Assembly: GCF_024496245.1 (NCBI RefSeq)
Contig: NZ_CP101740.1
Location: 1,054,001 to 1,118,000 of the forward strand
Length of the DNA stretch: 64,000 bases
Source of the DNA: Sphingomonas qomolangmaensis
GTDB taxonomy: Bacteria; Pseudomonadota; Alphaproteobacteria; Sphingomonadales; Sphingomonadaceae
Reading direction: 5' to 3'
A program made the translations under genes and the position numbers. Below the pieces are notes generated by a model that saw nothing but the letters and a program-made list of their open reading frames with translations, had not been told where the DNA came from and made no database searches. Shown here one piece after another: positions 53,913-61,447 of the stretch. Numbering within the stretch: the first letter of the stretch is position 1; each line of letters opens with the position of its first letter.

Positions 53913-56177
53913 CTATCGCGCTGGCTTTGCCACCACCTCGCGGTCGAGGAAGTCGCAGATCGTCCCCCACAGATGCTGGCTCACCCCCGCGCCGCCGACG
54001 CGGTGGGTTTGGCCAGGGTACAGCATCACCTCGAAGGGCCGCGCATTCTGCTGCAGCTTGGCCATCATCACGGTCGAGTGTTCGAGCACGACATTGTCGT
54101 CGGCCATGCCGTGGATCAGCAACAGCGGATCGGTGATCTTGCCCGCATCCTCGACGGTGTTCGAGGTCTTGTAGGCATCGGGCACGACGCGCGGATCGCC
54201 CATATAGCGTTCGGTATAGTGCGTGTCGTACAGGTCCCATTTGCTCACCGGCGCGCCCGCGATCCCCGCGGCGAACACGCCGGGTGCGGCCTCGAGCATC
54301 TTGAGCGTCATGTAGCCGCCATAGGACCAGCCATAGGTCGCGATCTTGTCGGGCGCGACGAAGGGCTGCTGCTTCAGCCAGTTCGCGCCCGCCACCTGGT
54401 CCGCCACTTCGACGCTGCCCATTGCGTGGTACAGATGGTCCTCGAACGCCTTGCCGCGATTGGCGGCGCCGCGATTGTCGATCTGGAACCAGATCCAGCC
54501 GCGATCGACGATCATCTGCTGCAGCGCCCCGCCCCAGGCGCGGCTCACCGTCTGCGAATGCGGCCCGCCATAATGCTGGAAGAACACCGGGTACTTCTTG
54601 CCGGGCTCGAGCGGCGGGGTCATCATTTCATAGTGCAGCGTCGTGCCGTCGGGTCCCTTGAAGGTCCCGAACTTGCGCTCGCGATGGCTCGCCAGGAACG
54701 GCGCATAGGGGTGCTCGCCCTCGACGCGGTTCTCGCTGATCCACGACAAGCGCTTGCCCGCCGCATCGGCAAGATAGCTCTGCGCCGGCTGGTTGACGTT
54801 CGATCGCGTCACGATCAACCGCGTGCCGCTCGAATCCATGCTCGCGCCATGCCACCACCCCGCCTCGGTCAACCGCGTCACCGCACCCGGCTTGGCGATG
54901 TCGACGGTGTAGAGGTGCCGCTCGAGCACGCCGTCCTTGTTGCCCAGGAAGGTGATCCGCCCCTTTTCCTGGTCGATGCCGACCACATCGGCGACTTCCC
55001 ATTCGCCGTTGGTCAGCTGCGTCCATTTGCCGTCGCGGAAGCGATACAGATGCCCGTGCCCGTCGCGCTCGGACCACCAGATCAGGCTGCCGTCGTCGAG
55101 CGTGCGCAGCCCGTTCGACAGGTTCACCCAGCTACGATCGCCCGATCGTTCGGTGAACAACACGCGCGACTTGCCCGTCGCCGGATCGACGCGCAGCACA
55201 TCGAGCGTCTTCTGATCGCGGCTCTGGCGCTGCACCAGCAATGCCGATCCGTCGGGTAGCCAGTTGACCCGCGCCAGATAGATGTCGCGCTCGGCCCCCA
55301 GATCGACCTTGACCTGCCCCGACCCATCGGGCCGCATTACATATAGTTCGACCGCGACATTGTCGGTGCCCGCCTTGGGATAGCGCTGGTCGTACACCGT
55401 CGTGCCCTCGGCACCGATCGCCGCGCGGCTGACGATGCCGACCGGTGCTTCGTCGAACCGCTCGACCGCGACCAGCCGATCGCCCGGTGACCACCAATAG
55501 CCGGTCGAGCGATCCATCTCTTCCTGCGCGACGAACTCGGCCTCGCCCCAATGGACCGTGCCTGCGCCATCCTTGGTCACCTGCCGCGCCTGGCCGCCGC
55601 CCAGCGGCTGCACCCACAGATTCTGGTCGCGGACGAACGAGACATAGCCCCCCGCCGGGCTAACCACTGGGTTCAGCTCGCCGCCCTCGGTCTGCGTCTG
55701 CCGGCGCACTTGGCCATCGAGCGTCGCCAGGTACAGATCGCCGTCGAGCGGCACCAGGATCGACTTGCCATCGGGTGCCCAATCATAGGCGACGATCCCC
55801 GCCGATCCGCCGATCCGCGCGCGCTCGCGCTGCATCTTCTCGGCCTCGGACAATTCGGCGCCGCTGCCGACCTGCTTCGAATCGACCAGCATCCGCCACT
55901 CGCTGGTCGCGGTATCGAGCGCCCAAAGGTCGAAGCGGTTGGGTTCGTCGGCGCGCGCCCGCAGCAGCGTCAGCAGCTTGCCGTCGGGCGACAGCTTCAC
56001 CGCGCGCGCGCTCTGCCCGTTGAGATCGGGGCCCGAAAACACCCGGTCGATCGTCAGCGCGCCGCCGTCCTGCTTCACCGCTTGCGTGGCCACCTGTGCC
56101 TGGGCCGCCACCGGATCAGCCGCCATCGCAAGACCGCTCACCGACGCGAGCGCAATCCCAACCAACCATCTACGCAT
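53913..56177 (-). CDS. S9-family prolyl oligopeptidase-like peptidase (DPP-IV type), secreted
   Basis: A 754-residue enzyme with a signal peptide (MRRWLVGIALASVSGLAMA), an eight-bladed beta-propeller (residues ~50-490) and a C-terminal alpha/beta-hydrolase. The nucleophile is Ser618 in GWSYGGYM; Asp (HGMADDNV) and His (GQTHRVGG) follow in the right order. It should be periplasmic and cut dipeptides after Pro or Ala. The start is placed at ATG 56177, immediately before the signal peptide; an in-frame codon at 56219 would add residues unlike a signal. Confidence 0.92.
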   Translation of the reverse strand: MRRWLVGIALASVSGLAMAADPVAAQAQVATQAVKQDGGALTIDRVFSGPDLNGQSARAVKLSPDGKLLTLLRARADEPNRFDLWALDTATSEWRMLVDSKQVGSGAELSEAEKMQRERARIGGSAGIVAYDWAPDGKSILVPLDGDLYLATLDGQVRRQTQTEGGELNPVVSPAGGYVSFVRDQNLWVQPLGGGQARQVTKDGAGTVHWGEAEFVAQEEMDRSTGYWWSPGDRLVAVERFDEAPVGIVSRAAIGAEGTTVYDQRYPKAGTDNVAVELYVMRPDGSGQVKVDLGAERDIYLARVNWLPDGSALLVQRQSRDQKTLDVLRVDPATGKSRVLFTERSGDRSWVNLSNGLRTLDDGSLIWWSERDGHGHLYRFRDGKWTQLTNGEWEVADVVGIDQEKGRITFLGNKDGVLERHLYTVDIAKPGAVTRLTEAGWWHGASMDSSGTRLIVTRSNVNQPAQSYLADAAGKRLSWISENRVEGEHPYAPFLASHRERKFGTFKGPDGTTLHYEMMTPPLEPGKKYPVFFQHYGGPHSQTVSRAWGGALQQMIVDRGWIWFQIDNRGAANRGKAFEDHLYHAMGSVEVADQVAGANWLKQQPFVAPDKIATYGWSYGGYMTLKMLEAAPGVFAAGIAGAPVSKWDLYDTHYTERYMGDPRVVPDAYKTSNTVEDAGKITDPLLLIHGMADDNVVLEHSTVMMAKLQQNARPFEVMLYPGQTHRVGGAGVSQHLWGTICDFLDREVVAKPAR

Positions 56178-56256
56178 TCCTCGCTCTCCGGTGACGTTGC
56201 CCGACGAACGCGGGACCATGCGCCGTTATCGCGAGCCGCGGCGGTCGCGTAAAGCC

Positions 56257-57285
56257 TCACGCACCGCGATCGATCCCCGGCACCTTCACGTCGTGCCCCA
56301 GCGCGTCGCGCGTCCACAGCATCGTCACCAGTGTATAGAGCACCACCGCGAGCGGCGCCGACACGATCACCCCAAGCACGCCGAACAGCGATCCCAGCCC
56401 CGCCAGCGCGAACAGCAGCAGCGCGGGCGGGATCGACACCGCGAAGCGCTGCACCAGAGGGGTCAGCAAATTTCCCTCCAATTGCTGCGCGACCATGTAC
56501 ACCGCAGTGGCAGCCAGCCCGGTTTCGGGGCTCTGCGCGAACGCGAGCAAGATGCCGGGGACCGCACCGATGAACGGCCCGACCAACGGCACGAAATTGG
56601 CGAGGCCGACGATCACCCCCAGCGCCGCGGCCGAGGGCACCCCGACGAAGGTCAGCCCGACCCCCACCAGCGTTCCCACCGCGACCATCGTAACGAACTG
56701 CGCCAGCAGATATTTGCGCAGCGCCAACCCGCTCGCATGCAACGCCTCGGCAACCCGCGGCCCTTCGTTTTTGGGGAACAGCTTGGCGACGCCGCCGGCA
56801 TAGAGCCCGGGTTGCAGCGCCAGATAGATCGCTGCGATCACTACGAGCACCAAATTGGTCGCCGCGCCGACCGCGCCGAAGGCAAAGGTCAGCACACGCC
56901 CGGCGACGTTCTGGATGTCGGGGGTGCTCGACAGCATCGATCGGAAAAACGGGATGCCCGCCGCCCATTGCTGCGCGCGGGCGATCGCGCCGGGCAATTG
57001 GTTGCCCACGATCACAAACTGCTCCCCGAGCTGCGCTCCGAACAGCCCCCCCGCAAGCCACAGCAGCGCGACGATCGCTGCCAGCCCCAGCAGCGTCGCG
57101 GGCGTATCGGGCAGCCCCATATGCAGGAACGGCAGCGCCGCCGATCGGATCAAGGTGGCCAGCAGGATCGCCGCAAAGATCAACAGGAACACGAACGACA
57201 ATTGGGTCAGCAGCATCGCGACGCCGACCAGCAGCAGCACGATCAACGTATTGCGCACCACGCGTGCCTGGTCCGAACTGCCCAT
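56257..57285 (-). CDS. AI-2E-family (PerM-type) permease
   Basis: A 342-residue inner-membrane protein with about eight helices and the family motif GLTFVGVPSAAALGVIVGLANFVPLVGPFIG near its centre, shown here as VPSAAALGVIVG and NFVPLVGP. The family was first linked to autoinducer-2 export, but many members are sodium/proton antiporters or have unknown roles. A region of ~190 bases separates it from rplS. Confidence 0.9.
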   Translation of the reverse strand: MGSSDQARVVRNTLIVLLLVGVAMLLTQLSFVFLLIFAAILLATLIRSAALPFLHMGLPDTPATLLGLAAIVALLWLAGGLFGAQLGEQFVIVGNQLPGAIARAQQWAAGIPFFRSMLSSTPDIQNVAGRVLTFAFGAVGAATNLVLVVIAAIYLALQPGLYAGGVAKLFPKNEGPRVAEALHASGLALRKYLLAQFVTMVAVGTLVGVGLTFVGVPSAAALGVIVGLANFVPLVGPFIGAVPGILLAFAQSPETGLAATAVYMVAQQLEGNLLTPLVQRFAVSIPPALLLFALAGLGSLFGVLGVIVSAPLAVVLYTLVTMLWTRDALGHDVKVPGIDRGA

Positions 57286-57373
57286 CTCTTCCCGCTTTCC
57301 AACGACCTGCGCCGATCGCTACCCGGCCCCGTCAACAGCGTAACGACCGCTCGCCGTGCTTGGTCCACACGGG

Positions 57374-57424
57374 CCGACAAAAGCAACGCGCTGGCAAAAG
57401 CAACGCGCCGACAAAAGCAAAAGG
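57374..57424. repeat. Three 17-bp tandem repeat units
   Basis: Units are CCGACAAAAGCAACGCG (57374-57390), CTGGCAAAAGCAACGCG and CCGACAAAAGCAAAAGG. They lie next to the rplS terminator in the gap between rplS and the AI-2E permease gene, and the last one supplies part of its T-rich tail (minus strand). Confidence 0.8.
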
Positions 57425-57452
57425 GCGCGGCAGCCGAAGCCACCGCGCCCCT
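57412..57452 (-). terminator. Rho-independent terminator after rplS
   Basis: On the minus strand the stem GGGCGCGG...CCGCGCCC with an internal GGC-TTCG-GCT turn (57423-57450) is followed by TTTTGCTTTTG. It begins about 25 bases after the rplS stop. Confidence 0.82.
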
Positions 57453-57476
57453 GGGCGACCGTCAAGCCCGCACCGA

Positions 57477-57866
57477 TTACTCGGCAGCGGTCGCCTTGGC
57501 CGGACGCGGGTCGCGACGCTCGGCGATACGCGCCGACTTGCCGGTACGACCGCGCAGATAATATAGCTTGGCGCGCCGGACGACGCCGCGACGCACGACT
57601 TCGATCGACTCGATGTTGGGCGAGTAGAGCGGGAAGACGCGCTCGACACCCTCGCCGAAGCTGATTTTCCGCACGGTGAAGTTCGAACCCATGCCCTTGT
57701 TCGAACGCGCGATGCACACGCCTTCGTAATTCTGGGTACGCGTACGCTCGCCCTCGACGACCTTCACGCCGACCTTGAGGGTATCGCCCGCGCGAAACTC
57801 GGGGATGGTCTTGGAAGCGGCGAACTTGGCAATCTGTTCGGCTTCGATCTGCTGGATGAGGTTCAT
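57477..57866 (-). CDS. rplS: 50S ribosomal protein L19
   Basis: A 129-residue L19, which sits at the 30S-50S interface of the ribosome. Family sequence runs from [12 protein letters not shown] through [28 protein letters not shown] and [15 protein letters not shown] to the basic [19 protein letters not shown] short Ala/Lys tail follows. It starts one base after the trmD stop, so the two are coupled. It ends the operon at a clear terminator. Confidence 0.98.
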   Translation of the reverse strand: MNLIQQIEAEQIAKFAASKTIPEFRAGDTLKVGVKVVEGERTRTQNYEGVCIARSNKGMGSNFTVRKISFGEGVERVFPLYSPNIESIEVVRRGVVRRAKLYYLRGRTGKSARIAERRDPRPAKATAAE

Positions 57867-57867
57867 C

Positions 57868-58599
57868 TCATTCGTTCCTATTCTGTCGCCGCGCGCCAGA
57901 GGGAGACTGGACCCGAGCGTCCTCATGACGCTCCCACAGATCCGGCCTCCGTGACCGTGTATCGACCTCGGCCTGTTGCTTTCGCCAGGCCGCGATCCGC
58001 GCATGATCCCCCGATCGCAGCACTTCGGGGATCGTGCGGCCCTCCCATTCTACCGGTCGGGTATATTGCGGATATTCGAGCAGCCCCGTTTCGAAGCTCT
58101 CGTCATCGCCGCTAGAAGCCGCGCCCATTACGCCGGGGAGCAGCCGAATGCAAGCATCGAGCAAGGTCAGTGCCGCCATTTCGCCGCCCGACAGGATGTA
58201 GTCGCCGACCGAAACCTGTTCGATCTGGCGTGCCTCGAACAACCGTTCGTCGATCCCCTCGAACCGCCCGCACAGGATCGTCACCCCCGGCCCCGCCGCC
58301 AGCGCGCGCACCCGTGCCTGCGTCAACGGCGTACCGCGCGGCGTCATCGCCAGCACCGGCCTCGCGCCCGCAACGCTGTCGAGCGCAGCGGCGATCACAT
58401 CGGCGCGCATCACCATCCCCGCCCCGCCCCCCGCCGGGGTATCGTCGACCGAGCGATGCTTGTCGGTGGCGAAGTCGCGAATCTGCATCGCCTCTAGCGC
58501 CCACCGCCCCTCGCGCAGCGCCCGCCCGGCGATCGACGCCCCCAGTGGGCCGGGAAACATCTCGGGGTAGAGGGTGAGGATGGTGGTGGCGAAGGTCAC
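57868..58599 (-). CDS. trmD: tRNA (guanine37-N1)-methyltransferase TrmD
   Basis: A 243-residue SPOUT-class enzyme that methylates G37 and prevents frameshifting. Motifs are [30 protein letters not shown] and [10 protein letters not shown] (the trefoil-knot SAM site), with LEYPQYTRP towards the end. The start is GTG 58599 and its first bases overlap the stop of a VapC-type gene (GTGA). Normally trmD follows rimM directly; here a toxin-antitoxin pair and a flavoprotein gene come between them. Confidence 0.97.
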   Translation of the reverse strand: MTFATTILTLYPEMFPGPLGASIAGRALREGRWALEAMQIRDFATDKHRSVDDTPAGGGAGMVMRADVIAAALDSVAGARPVLAMTPRGTPLTQARVRALAAGPGVTILCGRFEGIDERLFEARQIEQVSVGDYILSGGEMAALTLLDACIRLLPGVMGAASSGDDESFETGLLEYPQYTRPVEWEGRTIPEVLRSGDHARIAAWRKQQAEVDTRSRRPDLWERHEDARVQSPSGARRQNRNE

Positions 58600-58985
58600 A
58601 GCGGCAAAGTCCAGTTCTCGATCCGAAGCCCGGGCAGGTCGGCGAAGTCGCGCTCGTTGGCGGTAACCAGCGTAAGGTCGAGCGCCAAGGCATGCGCGCC
58701 GATCAGCCGATCGAAGCTCTTGCGTCGTACCCCCAACATCCGGGCACGCATGCCATATACCTCGGCCGCCGCGGCATCGAAGGGATGTACCGTCACAATC
58801 TGCGTCAGCGCATCCAGCTTTGCCTGATCGTCTCGATCGGCGCGCGCCCCGACGGAAAGCTCGGCCAACGTGATGGCCGACATCGAAAGCGATCCGGCAG
58901 GGACGCGATCCATCCGCCAGAGCAGCGCGATCGAGCGGCCACGCGCAAAGTCGATGCAGCTATTGGTGTCGAGCAGGAACGCCAT
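58596..58985 (-). CDS. VapC-type PIN-domain toxin (second pair), coupled to trmD
   Basis: A 129-residue PIN-domain ribonuclease with Asp6 (LLDTN), Glu42 (LAELSVGA), Asp92 ([10 protein letters not shown]) and Asp113 (ERDFADL) in the VapC arrangement. Its start shares one base with the antitoxin stop and its own stop overlaps the trmD start codon by four bases. It is therefore read in the same message as trmD and rplS. The RNA target is not predictable from the sequence. Confidence 0.93.
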   Translation of the reverse strand: MAFLLDTNSCIDFARGRSIALLWRMDRVPAGSLSMSAITLAELSVGARADRDDQAKLDALTQIVTVHPFDAAAAEVYGMRARMLGVRRKSFDRLIGAHALALDLTLVTANERDFADLPGLRIENWTLPL

Positions 58986-59245
58986 CAGGCGGCAGCCGAT
59001 CCCTCGGACCAGTCACGCTCTTTCTGTTCGGTATCGCCGCGCCCCTCCGCCATGAAACCGGGTGAAAAGCTGCCGAACAGATCGGACAGCGACACCCCCG
59101 CCGAGCGCTTTGGTCGAGCGAGGATCGCACCGCTATCGTCGCGCAGCAGATCGAACTCCATCCCCGCCTCCAGACCAAGTGCCTTGGGCAGGCGAATGGC
59201 GAGCGAGTTGCCCGATTTGAATACCTTGGTACGATATTCGGTCAT
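58985..59245 (-). CDS. AbrB/MazE-type VapB antitoxin (second pair)
   Basis: An 86-residue protein with a SpoVT/AbrB swapped-hairpin DNA-binding domain: YRTKVFKSGNSLAIRLPKALGLEAGMEF. The C-terminal part (LSDLFGSFSPGF) should bind the toxin. ATG 59245 is preferred because AAGGAA lies 6 bases upstream; the longer in-frame start at 59320 would run through the promoter. It differs in fold from the antitoxin of the first pair, so the two pairs are not duplicates. Confidence 0.9.
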   Translation of the reverse strand: MTEYRTKVFKSGNSLAIRLPKALGLEAGMEFDLLRDDSGAILARPKRSAGVSLSDLFGSFSPGFMAEGRGDTEQKERDWSEGSAAA

Positions 59246-59257
59246 GCGCTGTTCCTT

Positions 59258-59300
59258 GCGTATATACACCGGATATACGCCGTCGTCGCTGCTCCCACAA
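59258..59300 (-). promoter_or_regulatory. Promoter and operator of the vapBC-trmD-rplS unit
   Basis: On the minus strand -35 TTGTGG (plus 59295-59300) and -10 TATATC (plus 59272-59277) are 17 bases apart. A perfect 8-bp inverted repeat, GCGTATAT-N7-ATATACGC (59258-59280), overlaps the -10 and the expected start point. The site is well placed for autorepression by the AbrB-type antitoxin. The divergent flavoprotein gene begins at 59335 and may share control. Confidence 0.68.
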
Positions 59301-59334
59301 GGAACGTTCTTCGCTCTCACCGATTGCGCTTGGC

Positions 59335-60243
59335 ATGGACGATTGCATCATCATCGGCGGCGGGCCCGCCGGCCTTACCGCGGCGATCTATCTCGCGCGC
59401 TATCACCTCTCGATCCGGTTGTTCGACAGCGGCGACAGCCGTGCGGCGATGATCCCGCGAACGCACAACCACGCCGGCTATCCCGGCGGCGTCGAGGGCC
59501 CCGAGCTACTGCGGCTGATGCACGAACAGGCCAAGAGCTTCGGCGTGTCGCGTGAGAACCGCGTCGTCACCGCAATCGAACCCGATGGCGAAAACTTCGT
59601 CGTCCGCACCGCCAATCACGATTTCGCCGCGCGCACGGTTCTGCTCGCGACCGGCGTGATAAATCTGCGCCCCAAAACCCTCGACGACGCGCTTCACGAC
59701 GATGCGTTGCTTCGCGGCTTGCTGCGCTACTGCCCGGTCTGCGACGGCTATGAGGTCACAGACAAGCGCGTCGGCGTGATCGGCACCAGCGATCACGGGA
59801 TGAAAGAAGCTTTGTTCCTGCGCGCCTACACCGCCGACGTCACGCTGATCGCGCCCGACAGCGAGCATGATCTCGACGCCGCCTGCCTCGCCAAGCTCGA
59901 CGATGCCGGCATCGTCCGCGTCGATGGTCCCTGCGGCGAGTATCGCATCGAAGAAGAGCGCTTCGTCGTCGAAACCGCCACCGGCCCGCTATCGTTCGAC
60001 AGCGTCTACCCGGCGCTCGGCTCGACGATCCGCTCGGACCTCGCAATCGCCGCGGGGGCAGAGACCGCCGAAGATGGCAGCCTGAAGGTCGACAGCCACA
60101 TGCGCACCAGCGTCCCCGGGCTGTTCGCGGCGGGCGATGTGGTGCTTGGGCTCGATCAGATCAGCAACGCGATGGGCCAGGCGGGTGTGGCGGCGACGAC
60201 GATCCGCAACCTGCTCAACGAGCGCACGCCGATTCGGCGCTGA
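59335..60243 (+). CDS. Thioredoxin reductase-like FAD-dependent oxidoreductase
   Basis: A 302-residue flavoprotein. FAD-binding IIGGGPAGLTAA is at residues 6-17 and the C-terminal FAD motif is LFAAGDVV. The redox pair is Cys133 and Cys136 (RYCPVCDGYE), matching the position of the TrxR active site. The second nucleotide-binding loop reads GVIGTSDHG rather than GGGDSA, and the HRR motif for NADPH 2'-phosphate is absent, so NADPH specificity is doubtful. It lies alone on the plus strand inside the ribosomal gene block, divergent from vapB and convergent with rimM. Confidence 0.88.
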   Translation: MDDCIIIGGGPAGLTAAIYLARYHLSIRLFDSGDSRAAMIPRTHNHAGYPGGVEGPELLRLMHEQAKSFGVSRENRVVTAIEPDGENFVVRTANHDFAARTVLLATGVINLRPKTLDDALHDDALLRGLLRYCPVCDGYEVTDKRVGVIGTSDHGMKEALFLRAYTADVTLIAPDSEHDLDAACLAKLDDAGIVRVDGPCGEYRIEEERFVVETATGPLSFDSVYPALGSTIRSDLAIAAGAETAEDGSLKVDSHMRTSVPGLFAAGDVVLGLDQISNAMGQAGVAATTIRNLLNERTPIRR

Positions 60244-60252
60244 ACCCGCCGC

Positions 60253-60783
60253 TCAATCCTCGACGTAGGCGCTGTCCAGCAGCATCCGAGCGGCATCCCA
60301 TTCGGGTACCGCTTCGGGCCGCATCGGCACCATGAAGCGCTTGGCGCGTCCCTGGTCGTCGGCGGGCTTTTCGATCTCGATCACGTCGCCGGCGCCGAAA
60401 TTGTCGATCGCCACGACGCGGCCGACCGCATCGCCATCGGTGCTCACCACCGGCAGCCCGATCAGGTCGACATGATAATATTCGCCCTCGGACAGCGGCG
60501 GCAGCGCCGAGCGCGGGACGGTCAGTTCGGTGCCGCGCATCGCCTCGGCGGCGTTGCGATCGGCGACCTCGGCGAAGCGCGCGATCGCGCCCGCGGGCAC
60601 GATCCGCATAGCCTTCACCGTCAGCGCGCCGTCGTTGAAGCTCTTATGCGGCGTCAGATCCTCGGCGAAGACCTTCAGCCGTACCTCGCCGCCGATGCCA
60701 TGCGCACCGGTGACGACGGCAAGCGTCACGCGCTTGTCTCCCGCCCCGCTGGCGGGAGGAGTCGAGGGGGGGGTTGTTGACAT
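60253..60783 (-). CDS. rimM: Ribosome maturation factor RimM
   Basis: A 176-residue 16S rRNA processing factor. The conserved part starts near residue 19 (VTLAVVTGAHGIGGEVRLKVF) and includes EYYHVDLIGLPV and FGAGDVIEI of the PRC barrel. The first ~16 residues (TPPSTPPASGAGDK) come from one arm of a dispersed palindrome and do not look like RimM. It follows rpsP by 67 bases and is convergent with the flavoprotein gene, so it no longer reads directly into trmD. Confidence 0.95.
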   Translation of the reverse strand: MSTTPPSTPPASGAGDKRVTLAVVTGAHGIGGEVRLKVFAEDLTPHKSFNDGALTVKAMRIVPAGAIARFAEVADRNAAEAMRGTELTVPRSALPPLSEGEYYHVDLIGLPVVSTDGDAVGRVVAIDNFGAGDVIEIEKPADDQGRAKRFMVPMRPEAVPEWDAARMLLDSAYVED

Positions 60784-60844
60784 AGACGTTTGCTAGAGGC
60801 CCACCGCCCCTCCCCTAACCCCTCCCGCCGGGCGGGAGGGGGAC
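60737..60844. repeat. Palindromic repeat across the rimM start (variant D)
   Basis: Left arm 60737-60773 contains CCCGCCCCGCTGGCGGGAGG; the right arm 60807-60844 contains CCTCCCGCCGGGCGGGAGG. Each arm is a small hairpin and the two are inverted copies with mismatches. The left arm encodes the RimM N-terminus and the right arm reaches the region just after the rpsP stop. It resembles the CTCCCCTCCC family in layout but differs in sequence. Confidence 0.75.
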
Positions 60845-60850
60845 ATCGGT

Positions 60851-61324
60851 TCAGCCCTCGGCCGGTGCGGCCGCGCTCTTGCCTTCGTTGGTCGCGTCTT
60901 CGGTCGCTGCTTCCTCGGCGGGAGCGGCTTCCTCGGCAGGCTTCGCCTTGGCGGCTTCCTCGGCTTCGCGGCGAGCGTCTTCGGCTGCCTGGACCTTGGC
61001 TGCACGCTCTTCGGCGCGCTCGGTCGCCTTCTCGCCGGGCTTGCCCTTGTTGGGGTTGCTGCGCGCCGCACGCTCGCGCAGGCCGGCTGCGTCGAGGAAG
61101 CGGGCAACGCGGTCGGTCGGCTGCGCGCCGACGCTCAGCCAGTGCGCCGCGCGCTCGTTGTCGAGCTTGATCCGCTCGGCATCGTCCTTGGCCAGCAACG
61201 GGTTGTAGGTGCCGATCTTCTCGATGAACTTGCCATCGCGCGGTGCGCGCGCATCGGCGATCACGATGCGGTAATAAGGGCGCTTCTTCGAACCACCGCG
61301 CGACAGGCGCATGCTGATTGCCAT
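60851..61324 (-). CDS. rpsP: 30S ribosomal protein S16 with long acidic/alanine-rich tail
   Basis: A 157-residue S16. The core (residues 1-~85: [40 protein letters not shown]) is normal. About 70 extra residues follow, rich in Ala, Glu and Lys; they are probably disordered or coiled. S16 is usually ~80-90 residues, and extended tails occur in some alphaproteobacteria. AAGGAAG before ATG 61324 is a good ribosome site. Confidence 0.96.
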   Translation of the reverse strand: MAISMRLSRGGSKKRPYYRIVIADARAPRDGKFIEKIGTYNPLLAKDDAERIKLDNERAAHWLSVGAQPTDRVARFLDAAGLRERAARSNPNKGKPGEKATERAEERAAKVQAAEDARREAEEAAKAKPAEEAAPAEEAATEDATNEGKSAAAPAEG

Positions 61325-61348
61325 GTAATCGTCTTCCTTCTTTGAAAT

Positions 61349-61429
61349 CGTCGCCCCAGCGAAAAGCCGGGATTTTCTGGTTGATGGTCCGAACCGCACC
61401 GCGAGACCCCAGCCTTCGCTGGGGTGACG
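61349..61429. repeat. Dispersed palindromic repeat, CCCCAGCGAAA type
   Basis: Arm CGTCGCCCCAGCGAAAAGC (61349-61367) and the inverse arm with CCCCAGCCTTCGCTGGGGTGACG (61407-61429) lie in the ffh-rpsP gap. The right arm is itself a hairpin, CCCCAGC-CTTC-GCTGGGG. Related to the element at 33773-33872. It could reduce ffh read-through into rpsP. Confidence 0.7.
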
Positions 61430-61447
61430 GGAAAGGTCCGGGCTAGC

